From positions 139,361,983 through 139,425,982 of the forward strand of contig NC_053491.1 of NCBI RefSeq assembly GCF_905171775.1: a DNA stretch of 64,000 nt, in the 5' to 3' direction. Positions 44,421-55,839 of the stretch are shown one piece after another. The notes beneath the pieces were generated by a model. The model saw only the letters and a list, made by a program, of their open reading frames with translations, was not told the DNA's origin and did not search any database. The number at the start of each line of letters is the position of its first letter. Position 1 is the stretch's first letter. The position numbers and the translations under genes were made by a program. This stretch comes from Rana temporaria (Eukaryota > Chordata > Amphibia > Anura > Ranidae).

Positions 44421-45561
44421 CCCATGGTAACTCTGGACGAGCTGCAGAGAGCCACAGCTCAGGTAGGAGAATCTGTCCACAGGAGAACTATTAGTCCTGC
44501 ACTTCACAAATCTGGCCTTTATGGAAGAGTGGCAAGAAGAACGTCATTGTTGAAAGAAAGCCATAAGGGTGCATTCACACCACGATTTTATTATCCTACT
44601 TGTTCTCATGATTCTTAGGTTTGAAATCGTACAAATCTGTATGGCAAAACGTATCCATTCACTTCCATTCATTAATGTAAGTCCCCAAGTGCATCCGATT
44701 TGATCCGCATCAGATTTGATACGATTTAAAATTGCATCAAAAATCGTGTTTGACCACGATTTTTGGTCCTGATTTGAAATCGTATTAAAATTGTGTCCGA
44801 TTTTCGTATTAAAATCGTGTCCGATTTTTTTTACATTGTGGTCAATCTAAATCGTAATAAATCGGATGACTGTGCGTTTTTATCCGATTACATACGATTT
44901 TGTCATATACGATTCCATCCGATTTAACGGTCCGATTATCGGATGTAAAAATCGTGATGTGAACCTAGCCTAAGAAATACCGTTGCAATTTTGCAAGAAG
45001 TCATGTGGGGGACACAGCAAACATGTGGGAGAAAGTGTTCTGGTCAGATGAGACCAAAATTTTACTTTTGGCCTAAAAGCAAAACGCTATGTGTGGCGGA
45101 AACATAACACTGCCCATCCTGCCCACCCTGAAAACGCCATCCCGACCATGAAACATGGTGGTGGCAGCATCATGTTATAGGGATGCCTTTCTTCAGTAGG
45201 GACAGGAAAGCTGGTCATAATTAATGGGAAGATGGATGGAGCCAAATACAGGGCAATCTTAGAAGAAAACAATGACCCTAAACATACAGCCAGAGCTACA
45301 ATGGAATGGTTTAGATCAAAGCATATTCATGTGTTAGAATGGCCCACTCCAAGTTCAAAGTTAAATCCAATTGAGAATCTGTGGCAAGACTTGGAAATTG
45401 CTGGTCACAGACGCTCTCCATCCAATCTGACAGAGCTTGAGCTATTTTGCAAAGAAGAATGGGCAAAAATGTCACTCTCTAGATGTGGAAAAATGGTAGA
45501 GACATACCTAAAAAGACTTGCAGCTGTCATTGCAGCGAAAGGTGGTTTTACAAAGTATTGA
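44421..45561 (+). pseudogene. Tc1 transposase pseudogene, split by a MITE
   Basis: The N-terminal helix-turn-helix part ('ELQRATAQVGESVHRRTISP') is at 44430-44490. After the nested MITE come 'VFWSDETK' (first catalytic Asp, frame broken), 'MKHGGGSIML' (~45150), 'NNDPKHTARATMEWF' (~45270, second Asp) and 'KLNPIENLW' (~45360, third acidic residue), ending at the stop near 45561. A TAG ('gttatag') follows GGSIML and a frameshift precedes the MITE, so it cannot make a transposase. Confidence 0.88.
44567..44970. mobile_element. MITE related to family B ('gggtgcattcacaccacgat'), TAA TSD
   Basis: Ends gggtgcattcacaccacgat and its near-complement atcgtgatgtgaacctagcc, flanked by TAA at 44564-44566 and 44971-44973. 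Inside are many 'aatcggat', 'atacgattt' blocks. It disrupts the Tc1 transposase. Confidence 0.88.
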
Positions 45562-45711
45562 CTCAGGGGGGCTAAATGCAAATGCACGTCACACTTTTCA
45601 CATACCGTATTTTCCAGCGTATAAGACGAACTTTTGGATGCAAAAAAATGCATCCAAAGTCGGGGGTCGTCTTATACGCCGATGACAGTCTCCGTGACTC
45701 CGTCAAGCTGC

Positions 45712-45955
45712 GGGCATCCATGATTTAAAAGCCGCGCCTCCTCCTGTTCTGTGAAAGGCGGAACACAAATTTTTCCAGCAGGGCCTCTGTTCAGTGTTCC
45801 GCCTATCACGGGTGCCTTCTCATCCTCGGACGAGAGGACATCCATGATAGGCGGAACACTGAACAGAGGCCCTGCTGGGAAAATTTGTGTTCCGCCTATC
45901 ACCGAACAGTCTGAGGAGAAGTCACGGCTTTTGAATCATGGATGCCCACAGCCTG
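45712..45955. repeat. Long internal hairpin in the TA-flanked MITE
   Basis: Inner arms 'cagggcctctgttcagtgtt' and its complement (45780-45800 / 45855-45880) extend outward through 'cggaacacaaattttt' to 'catccatgattt', giving arms of about 100 bp and a loop of about 35 nt. Confidence 0.85.
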
Positions 45956-46004
45956 GAAGCCAGAATCTGCAAAAAAATAAGGTAGGGAGATCGCCTTTGT
46001 CGGC

Positions 46005-46207
46005 ACAGCGGGGGCAAGTGATGGCACAGTGGGGGCAAGTGATGGCACAGTGGGGGCAAGTGATGGCACAGTGGAGGCATGTAATGTAATATAATGGCAC
46101 AGTGGAGGCATGTAATGTAATGGCACAGTGAGGCATGTAATGTAATTGGCACAGTGGAGGCATGTAATGTAATGTAATGGCACAGTGAGGCATGTAATGG
46201 CACAGTG
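46005..46207. repeat. ~21-bp minisatellite
   Basis: Three to four exact 'gtgatggcacagtgggggca' units grade into longer 'ggcatgtaatgtaatggcac' units, about nine in total. Confidence 0.9.
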
Positions 46208-46508
46208 AGATTTGAAAAAAGCCTGTTTCTGTCAGCGGTTGTTCCTGTCAGTGGTTGTTCCAGCTACCCCTCACCAACATTTTTCCAGGAAAAATAGGGG
46301 GTCGTCTTATATGCCGGCAAATACGGTATTTATTTGTAAAAAATTTGGAAAACCATTTATAAATTTTCCTTCCACTTCACAATTATGTGCCACTTTGTGT
46401 TTTTTCTATCACATAAAATCCCAATAAAATACATTTATGTTTTTTGGTTGTAACATGACAAAATTTGGAAAATTTCAAGGGGTATAAATACTTTTTCAAG
46501 GCACTGTA

Positions 46509-47685
46509 TGCTATCATAAGTGATGCATTAAATTTTGCTGACTATGGTCACAATAAGACCCGACTAAAAATGTTTCACTTTAAAATGACCATTATATTAA
46601 TAAACATCCCATATGGTAAACTAGTAATGTTATTGGAACAAAGCCATCAATGTCTGCCTCCACATTTGGATTACTTTAATAGATTGAGAGCCCCTGAGAG
46701 TCTTGATACCAATACTGAATGTTAAAACACAGAGATCACCAAACTTATTATGTGATTTCCATTCCTCATAAAATGGGTAAATCACAGACAAATCTCCACT
46801 TCAAATGTAGTTCTAGCACGGGGTCCTTCTCACTTCTGATGTAGGACTGTAGTAGAATTAAGCATGGTCTTGTGTAACAGACTTTAACTCTGAGGTAATT
46901 TCATTCCCAAATATATGTGACCCAAAAGCCTTTTTATTGGGTATTCTTGAGGATTGTACCTTAGGAAAATTCTTTATTTCTCAGCTTTTTTTTATGCTTC
47001 AAAATTGATTCTGCTACAATGGAAACACACATCAGCCCCCACAGTGGACTTTAAATGTATAAGCAGATTCTTCTATAAATAAACATTTGAAGGCAGGAGG
47101 TAATCCCAGGAGGTTTAATATCATCTAGGATTTGTGTGTGGATTCCCAACAAATGCTGGCAGACCCAGCAAGGAATAACATACCTGCTTAATGTTCTGGA
47201 TACTGTGATGACCTGCATGAAATGTCGCTTTTAAAGATGAACTCCAAGTAGGTATTAAAATACATATGTATAAAATTGATCATTCATGTATTTTCAAATT
47301 CAAGCAGTGCAAGTACCAAAATGTGAACTTGACTTCATCTATTTGCAGTCATTGTACAGAAGCCTGGGAGACAGAGAAGCAACATAAGGCCATTCAGTTG
47401 TGTATACATACTGACATAAGGAAGGAGCAGTAACAAAGAAATTAGCTTATTAGTCTATTGCTTATTCTTTTTGAATGCAGTCACAGACTGGGGAAGTTGC
47501 AAGACCTATCATTTTTATCTAACTGCAGCAGAGAAAAATCAGGTCTTCCCTGCCAGACAAGACTTGAGTGGTTGTGGCAGAACTGTGTAAATCTCAGGAC
47601 TAAATAAACAAGCTGCAAATCCTTTGAAAAAAAAGTTAAAAAATAAAAACGACTTTTATACAGGTCTATGTATTTGTGTATTTAA
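46509..47685. other. Unassigned interval
   Basis: No gene or complete element recognised. 'ttaaagatgaactccaagta' near 47235 resembles one end of a TTAA-flanked MITE without a partner. Confidence 0.4.
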
Positions 47686-47772
47686 TTTCAATATTTTTTT
47701 ATTGAAAATGATATGATAATAACACAAGGAAAAATGCAATGTTATGCAAATGAACAATACATTCCAAACTCT

Positions 47773-48469
47773 GGGCCGGATTCAGAAAAGAGACGGGGTA
47801 TCTCCTGATACGCCGTCGTATCTCTGAGTGCGGTCGGTCGTATCTATGCGCCTGATTCAGAGAATCAGTTACGCATAGATATCCCTAAGATCCGACTGGT
47901 GTAAGTGTCTTACACCGTCGTATCTTAGGCTGCATAATCACGCTGGCCGCTAGGTGGCGCTTCCGTATAGTTACGTGAGGAATATGCTAATTTGGTATTT
48001 ACGCCGATTCAGAAACGTACATTTTTTACGTCGTTTACGTTAGGCTTTTATGAGGCGTAGCTAATGTTAAGTATGGCCGTCGTTCCCGCGCCGAGTTTTG
48101 AAAATTTTACGTCGTTTGCGTAAGTCGTTCGCGAATAGGGCTGGACGTAATTTACGTTCACGTCGAATCCAATACGTCCTTGCGGTGTACTTTGGCGCAA
48201 TGTACACTGGGAGATTTTACGGACGGCGCATGCGCGATCAAAAAAACACATCAAAAACGCGGGGTCAAGTAAAATTTAAATACAACACGCCGCCAACATC
48301 CCCATTTGAATTAGGCGGCCTTACGTTGCAACACATACGTTACGCCGCCGTAACTAAGGGCGCAAGTTCTTTCTGAATACAGAACTTGCGCTCAAAGTTA
48401 CAGCGGCGTAACGTATCGGAGATACGTTACGCCGGAAGAAAGATGCGCTCATCTTTCTGAATCCGGCCC
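47773..48469. mobile_element. MITE family A, nested in LINE tail
   Basis: Ends gggccggattcag and ctgaatccggccc, with TCT on both sides (47770-47772, 48470-48472). Interior blocks 'gatacgccgtcgtatc' and 'aacttgcg' are inverted. It lies inside the L1 tail region. Confidence 0.85.
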
Positions 48470-49649
48470 TCTAAGTTTATGCACTTCAATACCTTTCTCT
48501 AATCGCATGAGCTAAAATAGCATTCTAACTCGCCCGCATTGTTCTGAGCGACTTAACCAATATCAGAACTGTGTTTGCCAGACAGTATGACATTAAGTAC
48601 TACAAAAACTGGTCAAGCATTACGATTCTAGACCCGCTGAATGCCCCAAAGGGATCACACTGCATCCCAGGGGACTAGGTCACAAAGCCCTCTCACGTGG
48701 CATTCAGAATGGTACAATCTTATTGGAAGAGAAAGGTTTCACATAACATTGTTACTGATGCAAAACAGTGTATTATAACAGATAGCAAAAATTCTCAGTA
48801 CCAACAGAATAACGTATATACAACAATGAAGACGTCAGAAAAGAGGGGAAAAGAAAAAGTTGGAGAGAAGAAAAGAGGTTTAAAGGATGCAATCAAGAAG
48901 GTATGGGAGCGATCAAGCTTCCAGGCTGAATTCAAGGTATGAGGGAAATATTGCAGAAGGTAGCCCAAGGTTCCCAAGTGGTCATAAATTTCTCAGTTTG
49001 GTCAGTAAATTTAGCTACGATTTGCTCTTGCAAATCCTTTTCTCCTGAAGGCTTTGGCTATGGTCATTTTGGCTCCCAATAAAATGAAAAACGACAGTGC
49101 CTGGGAGTGTTTAGATAAGTCAGGGATACAGTGGTTTAGAAGAGCTATGCTGGAAGGAGGAGTCACCACTACCCCCGTCAAGGGGCCAATAGTACGGAAC
49201 ACTTTCCGCCAGAAGGAACTAATGCGAGGGCAGGACCACCAAGTGTGAAGCATGAAAACTGGAGGTCCCCGGATAGATCCTTGCCAGCCTGGAAGGAACA
49301 TAGTACCACCTAAGCAGTAATTTTAGACTTGCTTCAATGAGAGAAATAATAAAAATACCTTTATAGGCTCGATTTGATGAGCGGAACCAGACCACGGGGG
49401 TCCACGTGCTGTTTGTGTCCTCCTCCAAGGCCCGGGCATAGGTCAGCTTATCCATCTTACTCATCAGAGCTGTATAGATCAACGAGATACCTCCCCTCTG
49501 ATCTGCCGTATTTGAGCAACAGTGTTCAAAGGGAGTTATAGCGGGGGGGGGGTACTGATTTGTTGGTCCATATGGAGTGTAGGAAATTTGAGATTTCGGA
49601 GAATCTAAAAAGTTTTGAATTAGGCATTTCTAGTTTTTTTTCCTACAGT

Positions 49650-49868
49650 AAAAAGAGGGAATGGAAGAATATGGGATTATTGCGGTGCCAAAATAGAAAC
49701 CAAACAAAACGAGTATACAAAAATAAAAGGATACTCGTTTTGTTTGGTTTCTATTTTGTCACCGCAATAATCCCATATTCCTCCATTCCCTCTTTTTACT
49801 TAATTAAGGGATGAGGTGCCATATTTTTACTTGGACTATCGACCACTAACTACCCATTTTTCCTACAG
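49650..49868. mobile_element. Foldback insertion between 13-bp direct repeats
   Basis: Arms of about 70 bp ('aagagggaatggaagaatat' and complement; loop near 49725) are followed by ~60 bp of other sequence. 'tttttcctacagt' occurs at about 49637-49649 and again at about 49857-49869, so the segment may be a retroposed insertion with a 13-bp TSD. It interrupts the L1 remnant. Confidence 0.5.
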
Positions 49869-50502
49869 TGTGAAAGGGAAAGCGGGCCCACAGGGGACAG
49901 AAAGTGCCCAATCCGGTAGAGGCCTTTGTCTGTCCACCATCGAAATGCTTCGATATTCAGCCCCAGAGGGAAATTAGTATTATGAAATAAATATGTTAGT
50001 GGTTTCAGGGGGGATATCAGGGTGTGTAGAGCATAAAGCTTGGAGCAAAGGGCTACGGAGTGGGAGACATTATAGCTAGTCTACATTTGGGGTCTCACCC
50101 GAGAAGATAATCAATGGATATTTGTGTATTTAAATTTAAATGTATCACCACAAGATGGCATTGTGGATACAGATAGGTATGAGTGTGCCAACGTCCTAAA
50201 TATATTGCAAAATGTATTCAAAAGAAGGAAACGTGGATTTTAGAGGCACATCTGTAGCGTTGAAATACAAAATTTACTTTTATTGATCTTTAAAATTCAC
50301 ATTATTGACAGGACATGTTAAAAACAAAACATGGTGTTTGGTCTAAAGTTACGACACTCACACCACCTAACATAACCAACTATTACCACAGTGGAACAGA
50401 TCGATCAATAATGATTCAAAATTAGATAATGTCAAATGAAAGGAGCAGCTGGTTGGTGGTAGATACGTAGTAAAGAAAATTCTACATGTTAAGCGCACTT
50501 AA

Positions 50503-50960
50503 AGGGGTTGTAAAGGTACATGTTATTTCACCCTAATGCATTCTATGCATTAGGGTGAAAAAACATCAGACGATTAGCGCCCCCCAGCCCCCCCGTTTAC
50601 TTACCTGAGCCCTCAAAAGTCCCGCATCGTGAACACGCTGGCTTCTTGACTAGCTTCTTGGCTCATTCATTGGATGATTGATAGCAGTGCAGCCATGGGC
50701 TCCCGCTGCTGTCAATCAAATCAATGACGTGGCAGAGGGAGGGGCCGAGTGATACAATCGGCAGCTATAGCTGCCGACTGTATCACTGTATCACAAGAGC
50801 GCGCCCGCAAGCTAACCCCCTTGGGAGAGCACTTTCCAGAAGGGGGGTTAGCTAATGCAGGGAGGAGCCGAGACAGCCGCCAACGGATCCCAGAAGATGA
50901 GGATCAGGGCCACTCTGTGCAAAATGAGCTGCACAGTGGAGGTAAGTATTTACAACCCCT
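50503..50960. mobile_element. TTAA-flanked MITE ('aggggttgtaaa')
   Basis: Ends aggggttgtaaaggtac and tttacaacccct, flanked by TTAA at 50499-50502 and 50961-50964. TTAA is the target of piggyBac-type (and Kolobok-type) transposases. Contains 'ttcaccctaatgcattctat' self-complementary block near the left end. Non-coding. Confidence 0.82.
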
Positions 50961-51363
50961 TTAAGCGCTTCTTCAGGAGCTTGCAGTTGTGCATAGTATA
51001 CAAAACAATATGCCCAGGCAAACCTGGTGGGATCATCCACCAATCAGCGGTTTCTCGTGTCTTAAGCAATATAGAGCTCGAAGGGTCCTTATAACTTGTG
51101 TGGGACGGGGGTAGTAACCATATCCTCAACAGCCAAACTAGGGAATTTTGAACCAGGTACTAGTACCATACACATGGAAAGGGGAAGCCCAATATGGCTA
51201 TTCCTATGTAAAGTCCACTTTAAGTATAGGAGGCCAGTAGAGCGCCAACAGTGTTAAGACCAGAGCCAGTAAATGTAACGAAGACCCACCATCCGTATCT
51301 CTAAAGACAGAGTGAAATTTGTTTTTAACATGTCCTGTCAATAATGTGAATTTTAAAGATTAA

Positions 51364-51865
51364 AGGGGCTGTAAAGGTACAATTTTTTTTCCTAAATAGC
51401 TTCCTTTACCCTAGTGCAGTCCTCCTTCACTTACCTCATCATTCGATTTTGCTTATAAATGTTTTTATTTTTTCTGAGAAATCCTCACTTCCTGTTCTTC
51501 TGTCTGTAACTCCACACAGTAATGCAAGGCTTTCTCTGTGGTGTGGAGTGTCGTGCTCGCCCCCTCCCTTGGACTACAGGAGAGTCAGGACGCTCTCTAC
51601 GTTGCAGATAGAGAAAGGAGCTGCATGTTAGTGGGCGTCCTGACTCTCCTGTAGTCCAAGGGAGGGGGTGACCACGATACTCCACACCAGGGAAAAAGGC
51701 TCACATTACTATGTGGAGTTACAGACAGAAGAACAGGAAGTGAGGATTTCTCAGAAGAAATAAGGACATTTAAAAGCAAAATGGAAGGATGAGGTAAGTG
51801 AAGGAGGACTGCACTAAGGTAAAGGAAGCTATTTAGGGAAATTTTTTTTTAACTTTACAACCCCT
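51364..51865. mobile_element. TTAA-flanked palindromic MITE
   Basis: Ends aggggctgtaaaggtac and tttacaacccct, flanked by TTAA (51360-51363, 51866-51869). The two halves are complementary over most of their length ('gcagtcctccttcacttacc', 'cctgttcttctgtctgtaac', 'ggactacaggagagtcagga'), so it is a 250-bp-arm hairpin. It splits the right inverted repeat of the 50132-51938 insertion. Confidence 0.88.
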
Positions 51866-51952
51866 TTAATAAAAGTTAATTTTGTATTTTTACACTACAG
51901 ATGTGCCTTTAAAGTCCACCTTTCCTTCTTTTGAATAAATATTTGTGTATTT

Positions 51953-52127
51953 GGTTGGTTTGCTTGAAGTTCAGCTTTACCTGTAGTTTTGGTTCCATAC
52001 AAATGATGTACCATGAAGGGACACATTTTCATTCCCTTGAAAAACATTTATTGCTTTATTACCTTTAAAATAATTTAGGCAGGCTTTATAATATAGATAT
52101 TTACTATAGAAATATTCATCTTTAAAG
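51953..52127. repeat. Unit of an old local duplication (partner 53497-53640)
   Basis: 'gacacattttcattcccttg' and 'aaaacatttattg' with flanking similarity recur at 53530-53560 in the same order. The copies are clearly diverged and now separated by the nested MITEs. Confidence 0.5.
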
Positions 52128-53320
52128 CCTACGTTTAGATTTACAGAGAATTTACGCCGGCGTATCCATAGATACGCCGCGTAAATTCAAATCTGTGCCG
52201 GCGTATGTACTTTCTGTATTCACAAAGCTAGATACGCCGACATTAGCCTAAGATACGACTGGCATAAGTCTTACGCCGTCGTACCTAAGGCCCCGTACAG
52301 ACGAGTGGACAGTCCGCTGAAAACGGTCCGCCGGACCGTTTTCAGCGGACATGTCCGCTCGGAGATTTCTGTTTGATGGTTGTACACACCATCAAACAGA
52401 AATCCGCCCGGACAGGATACGGGGTGACGTGCCGCGCATTCGCCGCGATGATGACGCGGCGACGTGCGCGGCCCTGGAAGGTCAATGCTTCCACGCATGC
52501 GTCAAATCACTTTGACGCTGGGCTTTCGGCCGAGCGGACATGTCCGGTGAGTCTGTGCAGACGACCGAACATGTCCGACGGACAGGCTTCCAGCGGACAT
52601 GTTTCTTAGCATGCTAAGAAACATTTGTCCGCTGGAAACCTGTCCGATCCGCCGGACAATTGTCCGGTCGGCCATACACACGACCGAACATGTCTGCTGA
52701 AACTGGTCCGCGGACCAGTTTTAGCGGACATGTTCGGTCCTGTGTACAGGGCCTTAGGGTGCATTCTCACGCTGACCGCTAGGTGGCGCTCCCGTGCGTA
52801 GAGTATGCAAATTACCTACTTACGCCGATTCTCAAACGTACGTGTGCCCGGCGGTAGTTTTTTACGTCGTTTGCATAACTCATTTTCGGCGTAACGTTGC
52901 TCCTGCTATTAGGAGGCGCAGCCAATGTTAAGTATGGACGTCGTTCCCACGTCGAAATTTGAAAATTTTATGTTGTTTGCGCAAGTCGTCCGTGAATGGG
53001 ACTGGACGCCATTTACGTTAATGTCGAAAACAATGACGTCCTTGCGACGTCATTTAGTGCAATGCACGTCGGGAAATTTTAGGGACGGCGCATGCGCAGT
53101 ACGTACGGCGCGGGAACGCGTTTAATTTAAATGATCCACGCCCCCTACCCGGATCATTTGAATTAGGCGGGCTTGCGCTGGGAGATTTACGCTACGCCGC
53201 CGCAACTTTACAGGCAAGTGCTTTGAATCAAGCACTTGCCCGTAAAACTTGCGGCGGCGTAACGTAAATGTCATACGTTACGCCGCCGCAGATTTGCCCG
53301 ATTCTACAAGAATCTGGGCC
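52128..53320. mobile_element. MITE family A, split by a nested family B MITE
   Basis: Right end 'acaagaatctgggcc' at 53320 and typical interior ('tacgccggcgtatcc', 'gctaggtggcgctcccg', 'acgccgccgcaac'). The left terminus is degenerate ('tagatttacagagaattt' near 52135). The family B element 52289-52753 lies between 'cgtcgtacctaa' and 'ttagggtgcattctcac'. Confidence 0.75.
52289..52753. mobile_element. MITE family B variant, nested
   Basis: Ends ggccccgtacagacgag and ttcggtcctgtgtacagggcc. Flanks are TAA (52286-52288) and TTA (52754-52756), one mismatch. Interior 'tccgctgaaaacggtccg' inverted blocks match the copy at 6107-6577. Confidence 0.85.
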
Positions 53321-55180
53321 ACTGTTGAGACCCAATTAGCTTTTCTAACAATATCCTCTGATATATAAGACTTTGAAGGTAGGTTTCACAACAATATGAT
53401 TTTGTTTTTTCTTTGTGCAATTAAATATTAAGGTCTGTTGTATAAGGAAATAAATTGTGCTCCCCCGTTTCAATTTAATTTAGGCTTTACTGTCATTTTG
53501 ATCCAATACAGGTGGTGTTATAATGTAAAGACACATTTTTCTTTCCTTGCAAAACATTTATTGTTACAATGTTACATCCTAAACTTCGACAAAATGTTAC
53601 CTTAAATCATAATTAAACCGTTATAATTTAGATATACACTGTATTGAACGCACTGAAACACTTTTGCATACATAAATAAGTGTATATATGGATAGAAAAT
53701 GGATAGATATTTGTCATCTACAGTATTCTGGTTTACATATTCTCCTATAAACAGAAAAGCAATAAAAGATTACAGTATTTAGAAAACACAAAAGTTACCA
53801 AGTCCTATTTTTCCATTAAATGCAGCTAGTGACCCCTGCTGGATTTTTTAAGATATTGTAGCAGTTATAACAAAATAAACAGCATACATTGTTATCACAT
53901 GCTTGCAAAAATGCGATTTGCAGTTGTTAATACTAAACAGATGTATCGTTTTCTCACAGTATTTTTATTTGGTTTTAACTGGACATGAACACAATAAGTG
54001 AAAATATGATATAATATGGGAATATATAAAAATGTTTATTGAGCGTCAGCAATACTTGGAACAACTTTGACTTAAATTCCCCTGGAATAAATAACAGTGA
54101 ACCTGTTGTGTCTAGGTACTTCTGTTCTGTAGACTACTAGCTATATAATTTATATGCAGTGTGAGATCTATGGCACTGTGCAAGACTTACCAGATTTAGG
54201 TTTGGTGATGTCACTACTGTGCTACTGGGTGGAGAAGAAACCGCACCTAAGGTTCTGCACTGCTTGTATCTCTCCACTTCTACTTCATGCATTCAGTAGA
54301 TATGTGCTTTCTGCTGCTCTTCTGCTTCTCAAATATTCTCCTATTACTCATTAGATCACTGGTTATTGTGTGGGGGCAGCCATCTTCGTGGGGGCAGCCA
54401 TCTTTGTAGAGGCACATGTCAGAGCTGCCCCCACACAGAGACTCACTGCAGAAAGAGGCATGGAAAGTCAGCAATGGGGAAAAAAGTAGCTACTGGGAGC
54501 CTAGACGCAATACCGATTACTAGTCCTTTGTCCTCAGTTGTCTTTTTGGTAACAGTTTCCACAGTTCAAGTCCTCATAAATTATACTTAAAATTTTGAAG
54601 CATTTTCAGCTTTCGAATAAAGCAGCACACCTTAGAAAGTCTTCATTGATTTCTGGTACATAAGATAAGTATGAATTCTTCCTTCAATTATGATAGTGAA
54701 ACAATGACTCATGCTCTATTGATGGGGAAAAGTAAAAGGTAGAGGTATGCAAAAAGTTCCTTAATCCGAGGAAGTGCTTACAAGTGTATACACTTTCTAT
54801 GATTAAGGCAGATGACTCAATGACCATTCATACAGAGTATACCTGAGCATAAGGACCTGCAAGATAAAGCTCATGGGAAAATAGAGAGAGATGGGGAACA
54901 TTCAAGCAGAAAGAAGAACAATGACATTTTATGGAAAATGAAAGACATTTGTAGTGATCAAAAACTTTAAATGTTATGGCTTAAAACTTCAGGTGAGGTC
55001 TGCAGGTAAAAAAAATAATAATTTGAATGCAACAGTCGCCTATCCAGCATTCACATAAACAATCACATGCAAGGCCAGAGCAAAATTAATAAAAGAATAT
55101 TAAAGCGAATCTTCACTTGGACCTTCAAAAATAAAGTAGTGGTACCTTTAAAAATGCTGTAAAAAAAACAATTAAAAATA
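53321..55180. other. Unassigned interval
   Basis: Mostly AT-rich with no gene. A tandem pair 'gtgggggcagccatctt' occurs at 54371-54405, with its complement near 54424-54438. 'taaagcgaatcttcacttgg' at 55103 looks like the end of a TTAA-type MITE. Confidence 0.4.
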
Positions 55181-55790
55181 CATAATTAAAGCTGAACTCC
55201 AGGCACAAAAACGTAGAATTAACCACCAAAGCATAGTTGTGGCTTGGCAGTACAAGAGTTGTTCTTCTGCCACTTGTGCGCAGCCTCTGGGCCATAAAGC
55301 GGTGCGGTCTGTGACCACTGTGGCTACCAAACACAGCAGATCACAGATCAAGGTACTGAGCTGCTGTGACTGGATCTGATACCATATGACCCCTGTGACC
55401 AATTACAGTGATCACATGAAAAGTAATAAACAATGGCTGTTATTCATGGTGCAGTTGCTTACTACTGTAATCTCTGTCATTGGTCACAGCGATCACATGG
55501 TACGGGTCAATCACAGTGGCCTTGTACCATGTGATAGTTGTGGCCAATCACATCAATTACAATATTAAAACATAGCATCATGAATGTATGCCAAACACAG
55601 TTAAAGACAAATGATCTGCACTGTGTCAGCAATGATAATGTACAAGAAAAAAACCTGATCAATGCAACCCCCCCCAATCCCCCCCCCCCCAGAGCAGCAC
55701 AGTGTAACTATGGTGACATTGTACTGCTGTGGTGGTGACCATGTTCAATGGCTGGCTGCTCTGATATCACTGCATGTCAGTGCTGCCAGC
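55181..55790. other. Probable TTAA-type MITE fragments and poly-C tract
   Basis: 'attaaagctgaactccaggc' at 55185 is the style of a TTAA-flanked MITE end, but no opposite end is recognised. Short inverted blocks 'gtgatcacatg' / 'catgtgat' recur. A C run of about 10 lies at 55680-55690. Confidence 0.35.
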
Positions 55791-55839
55791 CGTTATCTCT
55801 GAACATCACCACAGCAGTACAATGTCCCCAAACCAGTGC

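Larger units (their letters stand above)
45605..46326. mobile_element. TA-flanked MITE ('ccgtattttccagcgtataa')
   Basis: Ends ccgtattttccagcgtata and tatgccggcaaatacgg with TA at 45603-45604 and 46327-46328. TA duplication fits the Tc1/mariner superfamily. It contains the hairpin 45712-45955 and a 21-bp minisatellite. The minus strand encodes His/Leu-rich frames that are only minisatellite translations. Confidence 0.85.
43907..46506 (+). mobile_element. Tc1-type transposon with two nested MITEs
   Basis: Terminal inverted repeats of about 175 bp start cagtgccttaaaaaggtatt at 43907 and end aaggcactg at 46506, with TA on both sides (43905-43906, 46507-46508). A broken Tc1 transposase lies inside. 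A family B-like MITE (44567-44970) splits the transposase, and a TA-flanked MITE (45605-46326) lies at the inner edge of the right terminal repeat. Confidence 0.92.
47686..50060 (-). pseudogene. L1-type LINE, 3' part of ORF2, minus strand
   Basis: The T run at 47693 marks the tail. On the minus strand, 49482-49219 encodes 'LIEASLKLLLRWYYVPSRL' and, after a frameshift, 49301-49011 encodes 'HTWWSCPRISSFWRKVFRTI' and 'LLGAKMTIAKAF'. These are the conserved C-terminal motifs of L1 ORF2 (RWY.tP.rL and HiwWsCp.i..FW). The 5' part is missing. Family A MITE 47773-48469 and a foldback insertion near 49650 interrupt it. Confidence 0.8.
50132..51938. mobile_element. Inverted-repeat insertion with 14-bp TSD and two nested MITEs
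   Basis: Direct repeats 'atatttgtgtattt' are exact at 50118-50131 and 51939-51952. Inside, a block of about 110 bp ('attcaaaagaaggaaac' to 'gacaggacatgttaaaaac', 50213-50333) is repeated in inverted orientation at 51318-51938, where it is split by the MITE at 51364. Without the two MITEs the insertion is about 0.85 kb. Inverted repeats combined with a 14-bp duplication do not fit one standard class. Confidence 0.6.

Noticed and set aside
45899..46203. His/Leu-rich minus-strand frames
   Set aside because: Translations of the 21-bp minisatellite in several frames.
47686..49500. Host gene exons in the minus strand
   Set aside because: The readable peptides match conserved L1 ORF2 C-terminal motifs.
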